NCBI GenBank assembly: GCA_029990205.1
Contig: JAPEKQ010000008.1
Location: 35,448-99,447 of the forward strand
Direction: 5' to 3'
Origin: a bacterium
GTDB taxonomy: Bacteria > Joyebacterota > Joyebacteria > Joyebacterales > Joyebacteraceae
DNA length: 64,000 nt
Below are positions 32,391 to 40,407 of the stretch, piece by piece; position 1 is the stretch's first letter, and the number at the start of each line of letters is the position of its first letter. A program made the position numbers and the translations under genes. The notes beneath the pieces were generated by a model that worked only from the letters and a program-made list of their open reading frames with translations, was not told the DNA's origin and did not search any database.

Positions 32391-33269
32391 CTACTCCACG
32401 TTCTGGACCTGCTCCCGGAGCTTCTCGATCTCCTCCTTGAGGGAGAGATCGAGCGCCGCCACGTCGAGGTCGACGTTCTTGGAGCCGATCGTGTTCGCCT
32501 CGCGGTGCATCTCCTGGACGAGGAAGTTGAGCCGCTTCCCGGTCGCTCCGTCCCCGGCGATCGTGGTCTTCGTGTGTTCGATGTGAGCCTTGAGCCGGAC
32601 GATCTCCTCGGTGAAGTCCGCCCGCTCGGCGGCCGATGCAAGCTCCTGCGCGAGCCGCGCCTGGTCGACCTCGATCCCGTCGCCCATGAAGGCGTTGACG
32701 CGCTCGGTCATCTTCTCCTTGAGCGCGGCCGCCGCGCGCGGCGACGCCTCCTCGATGCCGGCGACGAGCGTGCCGACGAGTCCGAGACGCTCCTCGAACT
32801 CCGCGACGAGCTGACGCCCTTCCTCCTCGCGCATGGCGACGAGTCCGCTCACGGCCTCCTCGAGAACCGGCTTGACGACCTCCCAGAGGCCGTCCGCCTC
32901 GGGGTCCTCATCGCTCTGTTCGAAGAGCTGCGGGAAACGCGTCAGCATCGCCAGGTCGATCGTGTCGGGAAGGCCGAGTTCGCCGGCCAGCTCTCGAAGC
33001 TCGCTGACGAGAACGGATGTCGCCGCGTGGTTGATGCCCGGCGCCGCCGACTCGCCCTCCTCGCGCCACTCCATGTAGACGGTCACACGACCGCGATGGA
33101 GCTGTGACTCGAGGTACCGCCGGATCCTGTCCTCGATCCGGAGGAAGAGACGCGGGGCCTTGACCTGGATGTCCAGGAATCGTTGGTTGACGGAACGCAC
33201 TTCGGCACGGACGCGCCGTCCGTCCATCGTCCGCTCCGCGCTGCCGTAGCCAGTCATGCTCCTCAGCAC
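32391..33269 (-). CDS. yicC: YicC-family endoribonuclease
   Basis: 292 residues, full length. It opens with MLRSMTGYGSAERTMDG, matching the family start MIRSMTGFG, and has VRSVNQRFLDIQVKAPR and the C-terminal NTIGSKNVDLDVAALDLSLKEEIEKLREQVQN. The GTG at 33269 is selected: AAGGAGG lies nine bases upstream and it gives the conserved N-terminus, whereas the ATG at 33257 sits too close to a G-rich site. First gene of the long housekeeping run. Confidence 0.93.
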   Translation of the reverse strand: MLRSMTGYGSAERTMDGRRVRAEVRSVNQRFLDIQVKAPRLFLRIEDRIRRYLESQLHRGRVTVYMEWREEGESAAPGINHAATSVLVSELRELAGELGLPDTIDLAMLTRFPQLFEQSDEDPEADGLWEVVKPVLEEAVSGLVAMREEEGRQLVAEFEERLGLVGTLVAGIEEASPRAAAALKEKMTERVNAFMGDGIEVDQARLAQELASAAERADFTEEIVRLKAHIEHTKTTIAGDGATGKRLNFLVQEMHREANTIGSKNVDLDVAALDLSLKEEIEKLREQVQNVE

Positions 33270-33300
33270 GGTCGCGAACCTCCTTGTGGCTGGGGTGACC

Positions 33301-33309
33301 TGATATGAT
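33301..33309 (+). promoter_or_regulatory. Extended -10 (TGATATGAT) toward the NFACT gene
   Basis: TG-A-TATGAT is an extended -10 pattern. No convincing -35 is present. It overlaps the minus-strand promoter, so the two would compete. The implied leader to the NFACT start is about 190 nt. Confidence 0.4.
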
Positions 33310-33333
33310 AACGGCTCAAGCCACCGGAGTCAA
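33305..33333 (-). promoter_or_regulatory. Sigma-70-type promoter of the yicC housekeeping run
   Basis: On the minus strand TTGACT (33328-33333) is separated by exactly 17 bases from TATCAT (33305-33310), each five of six to consensus. Predicted start is near 33298, about 29 nt before the yicC GTG. It is the strongest promoter visible for the 14-gene run. Confidence 0.75.
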
Positions 33334-33508
33334 CAATTCGCCCGTTTTCGGGGCTTTCCTGCGGCGGTCGCCGTTTCCCGCGGCCGAGGGTGGCGCGCCC
33401 AACGGCGCCGCGCCCGCACGCCGGGGAGCGACCGCGGCGTTGCGACCACGCGGACGCTGCGATAGACTCCGCCGTACCAACGACGGCCCGCTCGCACGGA
33501 GGAGAGCC

Positions 33509-34921
33509 CTGGACGCGACACTGACCACCCATCTGGTGCACGAGATCGCCCCCGAGATCACGGGGAGCAGGGTTCGACGCGTCATCGCCTCGGGACCCGG
33601 GGTCGTGGCGCTGGAGTTCGATGGCGCACGGCTCGTCATTGCGGTCGACCGCGCCCTCCCGCTCGTCGCGCTCTCACATCGCCGGAGCGACGAGTCCGGC
33701 AGCGCCGAGGCCGACCACCGGCTCAGTCGCGAACTCACCGGCGCGCGCGTCACGAGTCTCCGGGCCATCGCCGAGACCGCCATCATAGAACTGGGCTTCG
33801 AGCGGACGAATCCCGCGGGAGTTGCGACGGCGAGGACGGCCACGATCGACCTCGGCCGCCATCCGGGTCTGACGATCGGCCCGTCCACGACCGGGGACCG
33901 TGGGGACGCCCCGCTGCCGCCGGCCGACGGGTTCGTGGTGACCGAGTGGACCGATAACGCCGGCCGCCCTCACGCTCGCCTGGGGCTCGCGGGCACCGAA
34001 CGGCACCCGGAGCGCGAGCACACGCGGTTCGACACGGCCAACGAGGCCGCGCTCCACGCGTTCGATGCCGTCTTCGCCGACCTCGGCCCCTCCCGCCGCC
34101 GCGACATCGTCAGAAAGGCCATCGCCAAACAGCTCCGCCGGAAGCGGCGCGCCGTCACGAAGGTCCAGAAGGAGATCGACGATGCCGCGCGCGCGGACGA
34201 GTACCGGTCGAAGGGTCAGCTCATCCTCGCCAGGAAGGACTCGATCAAGCGCGGTGACACGAGCGCGTCGCTCCTGGACTACGACGGCGTCACGTCCGTC
34301 GAGGTCGAGATCGACCCGAAGCTCACGCCACAGGACAACGCCGAGGCGTACTTCCGCCGCGCGAAGAAGGCTGAGAAACGCGCGCTCCGAGCGCCCGAAC
34401 GGCTGGAATCACTTCAGTCGGAGGTCGAGAAGCTCGACCGTGACGCGGCGGAGGCGGAGTCGGCCGACGGAGCCGAGCTCGAACGTCTCGAGGAGATCTA
34501 CACCCGCCCGGTGTCGGCCCGCGGGAAGAAGAACAAGCAGGAAGAGCGCGTCCACTACCGCACCTATCACATCAGCGGCGGATGGGATGTGCTCGTCGGA
34601 AAGACGAACCGCGACAACGACGTTCTCACACACAAGGTCGCCCGCCCGGGCGACCTCTGGTTCCACGCGCGTCAGGTCGCCGGGTCTCACGTGGTCCTCC
34701 GCATCCCGGACGGCGACCGTCGACCGGACCGCCAGGCGATCCTCGAGGCCGCGGCCATCGCGGCCTTCCACAGCAAGGCCGGCCGTTCCTCGAAGGTCTC
34801 GGTGAGCTACACGGAGAAGCGCCACGTACGAAAGCCGCGAGGCGCCAAAGCGGGCCTCGCGGTCATCAGCAGAGAGAAATCCGTCATGGTACGTCCTGCG
34901 ATCCCCGAGTCGACAGGCTGA
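33509..34921 (+). CDS. NFACT (RqcH/Rqc2-like) ribosome-quality-control protein, short, probable CTG start
   Basis: About 470 residues, shorter than the usual 550-580. The NFACT-N-like start LDATLTTHLVHEIAPEITG aligns with the family's FDGLFTHAMTHEL pattern. A coiled-coil middle with AIAKQLRRKRRAVTKVQKEI follows, then the C-terminal NFACT-R domain YHISGGWDVLVGKTNRDND and GDLWFHARQVAGSHVVLRI. RqcH recruits tRNA-Ala to stalled 50S subunits. The segment normally carrying the essential Asp-Arg is LRAIAETAIIEL, with no Asp-Arg. No ATG, GTG or TTG lies near the conserved start; CTG at 33509 follows GGAGGAG by four bases. One of two plus-strand genes. Confidence 0.85.
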   Translation: MDATLTTHLVHEIAPEITGSRVRRVIASGPGVVALEFDGARLVIAVDRALPLVALSHRRSDESGSAEADHRLSRELTGARVTSLRAIAETAIIELGFERTNPAGVATARTATIDLGRHPGLTIGPSTTGDRGDAPLPPADGFVVTEWTDNAGRPHARLGLAGTERHPEREHTRFDTANEAALHAFDAVFADLGPSRRRDIVRKAIAKQLRRKRRAVTKVQKEIDDAARADEYRSKGQLILARKDSIKRGDTSASLLDYDGVTSVEVEIDPKLTPQDNAEAYFRRAKKAEKRALRAPERLESLQSEVEKLDRDAAEAESADGAELERLEEIYTRPVSARGKKNKQEERVHYRTYHISGGWDVLVGKTNRDNDVLTHKVARPGDLWFHARQVAGSHVVLRIPDGDRRPDRQAILEAAAIAAFHSKAGRSSKVSVSYTEKRHVRKPRGAKAGLAVISREKSVMVRPAIPESTG

Positions 34922-34926
34922 GGGAT

Positions 34927-34943
34927 CGGGCCGGTCAGGCCCG
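34927..34943. terminator. Hairpin between convergent NFACT and racemase genes
   Basis: Perfect six-pair stem CGGGCC/GGCCCG with a five-base loop, starting five bases after the NFACT stop. Its loop contains the racemase stop codon. There is no T tract; a bidirectional weak terminator is possible. Confidence 0.35.
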
Positions 34944-35636
34944 CTCGCGCGCCAGCGTGTGACAGACCTCCCGCGCCAGAAGCTGCATCGGGAACAGGAA
35001 CTCATCCTCGAGCGACTGCTGCGCGGCGAACATCTCGACCTCGGTGCACCCGGCCACGCAGAATCCCGCTCCGCGCCCTCGCAGATGCCCGGCCACTCGG
35101 TCGAGCAGCCCTCTCAGATGCGCCGCGTCGGGATGCGCCGTCTTCAGTCCGCGCGGCCCGTAGATGATCTCCATAGTGAGAGCCTGGTGCTCGTCGTCCG
35201 GATAGACGATCTCGCACTCGGGCGCGATCGCATCAAACACACCGGATGAGACCGACCCCGTCGTGGCGACGATCCCGAGAGGCTCGGAGTGCACGCGTCC
35301 GTTCTGACGAATGAGACAGGCGCGGAAGTCGAGAACGTCCGTCTCGAAGCGGGTGGGTTCGATCAGCGCGTGCGCTGTGATGCAGGTCACGATGGTCGGG
35401 CAGCATCCCTGACCGGACAGCTCGGCGAGCGCGGCGTTGATCCTCGTTGCCGCTTCGGTCCGGCCGGCGAGCAGCTGCTCGGTCCTGTCGGGCATGCTGC
35501 TCTCCATCAGGATCGTCATGTCCGGGTAGTCCTGGTCCCTGCGGGGATCAAGACACTCGCTCAGCTCGTGCATGAGGACGTCGAGGAAATGCTGCGTCGC
35601 CGCCGGCCCCATTCCGCCAAGAATCCCGATTCTCAC
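34935..35636 (-). CDS. Aspartate/glutamate racemase family protein
   Basis: 233 residues, usual size. It begins MRIGILGGMGPAATQHFLDV, the family hallmark. Two catalytic cysteines are visible: PTIVTCITAHAL (about C84) and FCVAGCTEVEMF near residue 197. It probably interconverts D- and L-aspartate or glutamate without PLP. It shares its strand with an asparagine-synthase-like gene 83 bases upstream, so free D-amino acid supply to that enzyme is possible; this is inference. Confidence 0.88.
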   Translation of the reverse strand: MRIGILGGMGPAATQHFLDVLMHELSECLDPRRDQDYPDMTILMESSMPDRTEQLLAGRTEAATRINAALAELSGQGCCPTIVTCITAHALIEPTRFETDVLDFRACLIRQNGRVHSEPLGIVATTGSVSSGVFDAIAPECEIVYPDDEHQALTMEIIYGPRGLKTAHPDAAHLRGLLDRVAGHLRGRGAGFCVAGCTEVEMFAAQQSLEDEFLFPMQLLAREVCHTLARERA

Positions 35637-35719
35637 ACCACGCCCCTTGCTCGATGTACCACGATGCCACGGCTCGCGCCCCCCGGGGACTCCCCCGGAC
35701 GACCGCCCTGGCAGACACG

Positions 35720-37577
35720 CTACTTCCTGTCCATGAAAGACCTGTGCCAGAGTTCAAGTGTCACGAGCGTAACCAGCAGTCCGCCAGAGGCACCGTAGTA
35801 GCGAACCCCCTGCCCATAGTACCGTTCGAGCAGCGCTCTGAGTCCGCGCGTCGAGAAGTATCCTCGCTCCAGGCTTCTTCGACTTGTGAGTGTGTCAAGA
35901 ACGAACTCCTTGAGCGACCCGCCCAGCCACTCGTCACGGGGGATCGCGAACCCGCGCTTGCCGCGGTCGAGGAACCCCTCCGGGAGCGCAGGCCTCAGCG
36001 AGCGCCGTAGGATGTCCTTCTGCGACTTCCCATCGATCCGGTCGGACAACGGCAGCGCGCTCGCGAAGGCCGTCAGACCGCGGTCGAGGAACGGCAGCCT
36101 ACACTCGAGACCGCGTGCGCTGCAAGCTCGTTCGACCTTCGGGATGAGACAGTCCTGAAGGTAGAAGTGAACATCGTAGTGGAGACACTGTTCGAGCGGA
36201 TGTCTGTCCGACGCGCGCTCCATCACCGGGAGGATGTTCCGCCACGGCGGCAGCTGCCGGGTCGTCCGCTGGAAGCCGTCGGAGTACAGCTCCCGCTGCA
36301 CCAGCAACGGCGCGATGCGCGGCTCGCTCGTGCGCTGGGCGATCGTGAGCGAATCGCGGTAGAGCTTCCGGATGATCCGCGAGGCGAGCCCGTTCGTGGC
36401 CGCCGCCACGGGAAGACGCCGGACGGCGTGTCGGAACCCGGACCGACGCAGCAGGGTGGCCAGCGGCCGTCGACTCCTCGCCTGCCTGAGGGCGACGGCG
36501 TGTCTTCGGCTGCCGCCGAGGAGCTGATCGGGACCGTCTCCCGTCAGAACGACGTCGACGTGCTTCGCGGCAAGTCGCGCGGCCGCTCCCGTCGGGATCG
36601 CCGACGTGTCCTCGAACGGCGCGTCGCACATCCGGACGAGTTCCTCAAGAAGCTGCGGCGTCACGTCGCTGGCGTGCACGCGCTCCGAGAAATGACGGAG
36701 TCCGAGATGGCGAGCTGCCTCCTCGGCGTCCGGCAGCTCGTCGAACTCCGCTTCGTCGAACCCGATGGAAATCGCCGGAGCGTCTACGCCCTCCTGCCTC
36801 GACAGCATGACGCAGACCGCCGTCGAGTCGACGCCGCCGCTCAGATAGCTTCCACGCCGGGAACCGCCGGGCGCCCGCTTCTCGACGGCGGACGCCAGGA
36901 TCTCCATGAACTGCCGGCCGCGCTCGTCTCGCCCCTGCGCCGGTGTCACGGCATCGGCCGGGAGCGCCGCGGCTTCCCCGCCGAACCCGTAGCGCCAGTA
37001 GACGTGCTCCCGGATGCCATCCCCGATCTCGAGGGCGGAACCCGGGCGCACGGCAAAGACGCCGGCGAACATCGTTTCGGGATGCGGGACGTATCCGAAA
37101 GAGAGGACGTCGTTGACGGCGGCCTCGTTCACGTCGGGTGTGACTGGGAGCGCCTCGAGGATCGCCTTGACCTCCGAGGCGAAGTAGCAGACTCCGTCGT
37201 GGATCGTGTAGAAGAGCGGACGGACTCCGAAGGGATCGCGCGCGAGCACGAGTCTCCGCGAGTGCGCGTCGAAGCAGGCCACAGCGAACTCGCCGTCGAG
37301 CTCATCCGCCACTCCGATGCCGTCGCGGGAGTGGCGGTCCAGCACGAGACGCGCCTCGTCACCGCGAGCGGCGTCGAAGACGGCGCCATCGACCCCGCAG
37401 ATCGTCCCGCCCCCGCTCCGACCGACCGCGCCTGACGGCGATGGCACACCGCTCCTCGGTGATCGTCTGGAGCGAGGCGCCGCGATGTACGAGCACGGAC
37501 GCCATGCGCGAGAGCAGGGCGGAGAGGTCGGTCGATGACCCATGCCGAAGATCGGCGATTCCAAGGAGTGCGCTCAT
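35720..37577 (-). CDS. Asparagine-synthase-like protein, frameshifted near its start and lacking the glutaminase cysteine
   Basis: Frame 1 from 37577 begins MSALLGIADLRHGSSTDLSA...HRGASL and ERCAIAV, a glutaminase-like N-terminus with Ser where class II glutaminases have Cys after Met. The rest lies in another frame: ICGVDGAVFDAA, GEFAVACFDAHSRRLVLARDPFGVRPLFYT, the PP-loop GSYLSGGVDSTAVCVML, and KVERACSARGLECRLPFLD. Removing one base from the G5 run near 37410 joins both into about 618 residues. The protein probably makes an amide bond by ATP-dependent acyl-adenylation with ammonia or an amine rather than glutamine. It could be a real frameshift or an assembly error. Confidence 0.8.
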
Positions 37578-37629
37578 CAGGTGTCACCGTGTGTGCGGAG
37601 GCGGCCTGTCGGCCGGCCGGGGCGCCCGC

Positions 37630-38403
37630 TCAGACCTTGCGGGCCACGTACCAGATCCACGAGCTTGTCGTGTTGTCCGTGCTCGTGTCCAGGGCGTCGC
37701 CGTTGAGGTCGTACGCCTCGACCAGCTCGAACCCATGCTCACCGAGCTGAACGATCTGCCCCTGGACCGAGATGTAGTACGTCACGAGGCGGTAGTTGTG
37801 GGCGGGATCGTTGATGATCGCGTAGCCCGCCTCGTCGCGCTGGAAGCGACGGTTCCTTCTCCGGTTCCGCTGGCAGCGCCAGTAGCGGACGAAGCGCCGC
37901 AGCGTGACGCTCGGATCAAGGGAGAAGCTGAACTCCGGCGTGCGATGAGCTCCGACGAAGTCCCGGTTGTGGGTCGAGAACACGAACAGACCGCCGGGTT
38001 TGAGCACGCGGTTCATCTCACGGAGACCAAGCACCCTGTCCTCGTGAACGAGCGAGTCCAGGCCGTTGTTGGAGAAGAACACCGCATCGAACTCGTCGTC
38101 GTCGAACCGACTCATGTCGCGCACGTCACCGACCGAGCAGTCGATGCCCGGACACCGCCTCTTGCAGAGCTCGACCATACGATCCGCATAGTCGATCGCC
38201 GTGTACTCCCCCGCCCAGCGACTGAGGAACACGGCCGTTCTCCCCGCGCCACAACCTATATCGAGCACCCTGGAGCCGAGGATCTCTCCGCCGTACTTGA
38301 CGTAGATCAGAACCTCGGGGACCTGCAGATTGCTGCGCAGGTACGTCGAGGCGACACGGTTGGCCGTGTAGCAGCTCTGATTGACCTGGTCTTGACGATT
38401 CAT
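37630..38403 (-). CDS. Class I SAM-dependent methyltransferase
   Basis: About 257 residues. Motif I is SRVLDIGCGAGRTAVFLSRW, motif II YTAIDYADRMVELCK, then CSVGDVRDMSRFDDDEFDAVFF and MNRVLKPGGLFVFSTHNRDF, all typical of the Methyltransf_11/25 fold. A basic stretch CQRNRRRNRRFQRDE follows at about 190. The ATG at 38403 has GGAGAGGTG upstream. It lies 52 bases before the asparagine-synthase-like gene on the same strand, so both may modify one small molecule. The substrate is unknown. Confidence 0.87.
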   Translation of the reverse strand: MNRQDQVNQSCYTANRVASTYLRSNLQVPEVLIYVKYGGEILGSRVLDIGCGAGRTAVFLSRWAGEYTAIDYADRMVELCKRRCPGIDCSVGDVRDMSRFDDDEFDAVFFSNNGLDSLVHEDRVLGLREMNRVLKPGGLFVFSTHNRDFVGAHRTPEFSFSLDPSVTLRRFVRYWRCQRNRRRNRRFQRDEAGYAIINDPAHNYRLVTYYISVQGQIVQLGEHGFELVEAYDLNGDALDTSTDNTTSSWIWYVARKV

Positions 38404-38513
38404 GGTTGCACCTCTCCGACACACGTGTGTCCATGAGGCGAAATGCAATATCGGTGCCGGAATCGCGTGTGCCAGACCGTCCAGATGCAGAAACCTGCCG
38501 AATGACCAAGCGT

Positions 38514-39056
38514 TCAGAGAAACCGTTCGAACCGGTCGCTGGATGCTCCGCAGATGGGGCACTTGCCGGGCGGCTGTTCGCGGGCGCAGAGGTACCCGCA
38601 GACGCGGCATCTGAGGACTGGAAGCGGGGGAACCGACCCGCGGGCCGGCTGTGACGCGTCCGCGGCCTCGACGGAGACCGACCGCCGCGACGCTGCCGCC
38701 GCGCGCTCCTCCTCCGTCGGACGCCGCTCTGGGATCGAGTGCGGCGCCTGCCGCCCCTCGAGCACTTCTTCACTGACGTAGAGCGAGCAGTAACAACAGC
38801 CGAACTCGGCGAGGTCGGGGTCGCGGTAATCGCACGGACACACGATGTCGATGTCGTCGTCACGCTGACCGGATGCGAGTCGACACGGGCACGACGCATA
38901 TCCAAGACGCTTCGTGTTGCAGACGAGTCCCTCGATCAGGTCACGAGTGAACTCGCGATCCGGGTTGAGGTGATACCCGTGCGCCTCGGCGTCATGTTCG
39001 AGCTTCGCGTAGAGCTCGTCGATCTCCTCGGGCGTACACCGCGCTTCGTCGCTCAC
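38514..39056 (-). CDS. Ferredoxin:thioredoxin reductase catalytic-chain-like domain fused to rubredoxin
   Basis: 180 residues. The FTR catalytic domain (about 8-103) has the cysteine set YASCPCRLASG (C56, C58), IVCPCDYRD (C73, C75) and GCCYCSLYVSEE (C88, C90). By analogy C56, C73, C75 and C88 bind [4Fe-4S] and C58-C90 form the redox disulfide. The usual C-H-C is C-Y-C here, so the His beside the cluster is Tyr. A linker (about 105-148) leads to a rubredoxin-like domain: RCRVCGYL (C150, C153) and KCPICG (C166, C169). It probably passes ferredoxin electrons to a disulfide partner, with the glutaredoxin just upstream the obvious candidate. Confidence 0.88.
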   Translation of the reverse strand: MSDEARCTPEEIDELYAKLEHDAEAHGYHLNPDREFTRDLIEGLVCNTKRLGYASCPCRLASGQRDDDIDIVCPCDYRDPDLAEFGCCYCSLYVSEEVLEGRQAPHSIPERRPTEEERAAAASRRSVSVEAADASQPARGSVPPLPVLRCRVCGYLCAREQPPGKCPICGASSDRFERFL

Positions 39057-39125
39057 GTCTCCGGACTCCTTACTGTCTTAGGCTTCTCTCCGCCGACGGG
39101 GCGGCTCACGGCTGTCTCATCGAGT

Positions 39126-39416
39126 CTACAGTCCGAGCACCTGCTGGATGTCGTCCGGTGAGAATCCCGTGATGCTCTTCTCGCCGTCGACGACGATGGT
39201 CGGGAACGTCCCAGCCGGGTTCCACTTCTTCACGATGGCGAGCGCCTCGGCGCGCTCATCACCCTCGAGCAGATCCAGGTAGGTGAACTCGAATGCGACG
39301 CCGCACTCCTCGAGATATCGCCGCGTCTTCTTGCACCACACACACGTGGAGAGCCCGAAGAACTTCACGTCGTGTTCGACGCGGGTTCCCTCCACCTTTC
39401 CTCTTGCGTCAGACAT
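39126..39416 (-). CDS. Glutaredoxin-family protein
   Basis: 96 residues, thioredoxin fold. FFGLSTCVWCKKTRRYLEE holds the active-site C25-V-W-C28, and cis-Pro is in AGTFPTIVVDGEKSITGF. It is a dithiol glutaredoxin-like protein with an 18-residue N-terminal extension. It lies 69 bases upstream of the FTR-rubredoxin gene and overlaps the preceding membrane-protein gene by eight bases. It is probably the electron acceptor of the FTR-like protein. Confidence 0.88.
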   Translation of the reverse strand: MSDARGKVEGTRVEHDVKFFGLSTCVWCKKTRRYLEECGVAFEFTYLDLLEGDERAEALAIVKKWNPAGTFPTIVVDGEKSITGFSPDDIQQVLGL

Positions 39417-39825
39417 CCGTTGCCCCTCCCGGTCGGTTGAGCGAGTCCTCGATCGCGCGCAGTCTCCTCCCGAGTTCGTTGAGCCTGAACTCGATCGAGT
39501 TGAGGATCCAGAACTGGAAGTGCTCGACCTTGGTCTGCTTGTGGATCATCCAGATGATCTTGACGGAGACGAGGAGAACACCGAGCTCGAGAGAGAACAG
39601 CGGCGGCAGCGGCACGTTGAGGTGAGCCACGTGCCTGAGAACGTCGACTACGAACAGGACGCTGATGAGCCCTATGAAGACGACGTTGAAGACCGTGTCG
39701 CGGCGATTTGACTTCGCGCCGCCGATCTGCCCGACAAGCCGCTTGATCTGCTCCTTCTCCTTGCGGAACTGCTCGAGTTCACCCTGAAGCGCCTGGGTAT
39801 CGCGCGCCATCTCCATCTCAACCAT
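39409..39825 (-). CDS. Small membrane protein with N-terminal coiled coil (unknown function)
   Basis: About 138 residues. A charged coiled-coil N-terminus (LQGELEQFRKEKEQIKRLVG) precedes two hydrophobic helices: FNVVFIGLISVLFVVDVL at about 45-62 and SLELGVLLVSVKIIWMI at about 77-93. An amphipathic C-terminus, FRLNELGRRLRAIEDSL, follows. No enzyme motif or metal ligands. The ATG at 39825 has AGGAGGGG upstream. It overlaps the glutaredoxin start, so it is probably expressed with the redox proteins. Function not recognised. Confidence 0.75.
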   Translation of the reverse strand: MVEMEMARDTQALQGELEQFRKEKEQIKRLVGQIGGAKSNRRDTVFNVVFIGLISVLFVVDVLRHVAHLNVPLPPLFSLELGVLLVSVKIIWMIHKQTKVEHFQFWILNSIEFRLNELGRRLRAIEDSLNRPGGATDV

Positions 39826-39909
39826 CACCCCTCCTGTATCTCCCTCTTCGTTGTTTGGATGCGTTCCACGGGGCACGGGTCCGCGCGCGAACCGTATCCG
39901 GGTGGGCCG

Positions 39910-40371
39910 CTACGGCGACTCCTCCTCAGCTTCGTCGATAGGCGCCGGCCACATCGGAGCGTAGTCGCTCTTCGGGTCACGCCGGCGCTCGAACCGGAGG
40001 CCCGACCAGTACTGGCCGAGCGAGCAGACGCGTGAGTCGACCATCCCGAGCTTCATTCCGATCTTCTGCACGACATCGAACGAGAGATCGGTCTCGAGCT
40101 CGGACGCCCGCTTCGGCCACGCCACCCAGAGGTGACCCGCCTCTGTCAGCCGACCGGATACATGTGGCAGATCGAACCGGAGGTCCGCTGCGCTCCTCGA
40201 GAAGATGATGGCCATATCCAGATTCCGCGCGCGCTCCGGCACGACGTCCACGCCCTCCGGAAGCTCCCCGAGCGTCGACCTGAAGTCCTCGGGCTCATCG
40301 TACAGCTGGATCCGGTCACCTTCATCGATGCCGAGCTTCTTCGCGAGCGCGGTCGTTGGGTCGCTGCTCAA
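39910..40371 (-). CDS. DUF3052-like protein
   Basis: 153 residues. LAKKLGIDEGDRIQLYDEPEDF, LDMAIIFSRSAADLRFDLPHV, GHLWVAWPKRASELETDL and SRVCSLGQYWSGLRFERRR match the recurring pattern of the DUF3052 family (function unknown; no catalytic residues evident). The start is TTG at 40371, preceded by GAGGAGGGTG at good spacing. First gene of the run toward the FTR-rubredoxin gene, and divergent from the protease gene. Confidence 0.75.
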   Translation of the reverse strand: MSSDPTTALAKKLGIDEGDRIQLYDEPEDFRSTLGELPEGVDVVPERARNLDMAIIFSRSAADLRFDLPHVSGRLTEAGHLWVAWPKRASELETDLSFDVVQKIGMKLGMVDSRVCSLGQYWSGLRFERRRDPKSDYAPMWPAPIDEAEEESP

Positions 40372-40407
40372 GCAACACCCTCCTCTGCCCCGGCCAATGA
40401 CTCGGGG

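Larger units (their letters stand above)
33270..33508. promoter_or_regulatory. Divergent control region between yicC run and NFACT gene
   Basis: 239 bases without a credible gene. It holds the yicC promoter and an overlapping plus-strand extended -10. The NFACT-proximal 150 bases are GC-rich and would be an untranslated leader if the NFACT gene starts at 33509. Reading from the in-frame ATG at 33305 would add 68 Arg/Ala/Pro-rich residues unlike the family. Confidence 0.55.

Noticed and set aside
37129..37587. Third-frame minus open frame at the start of the asparagine-synthase-like gene
   Set aside because: Ser/Arg-rich with no family residues; the other two frames jointly explain the gene.
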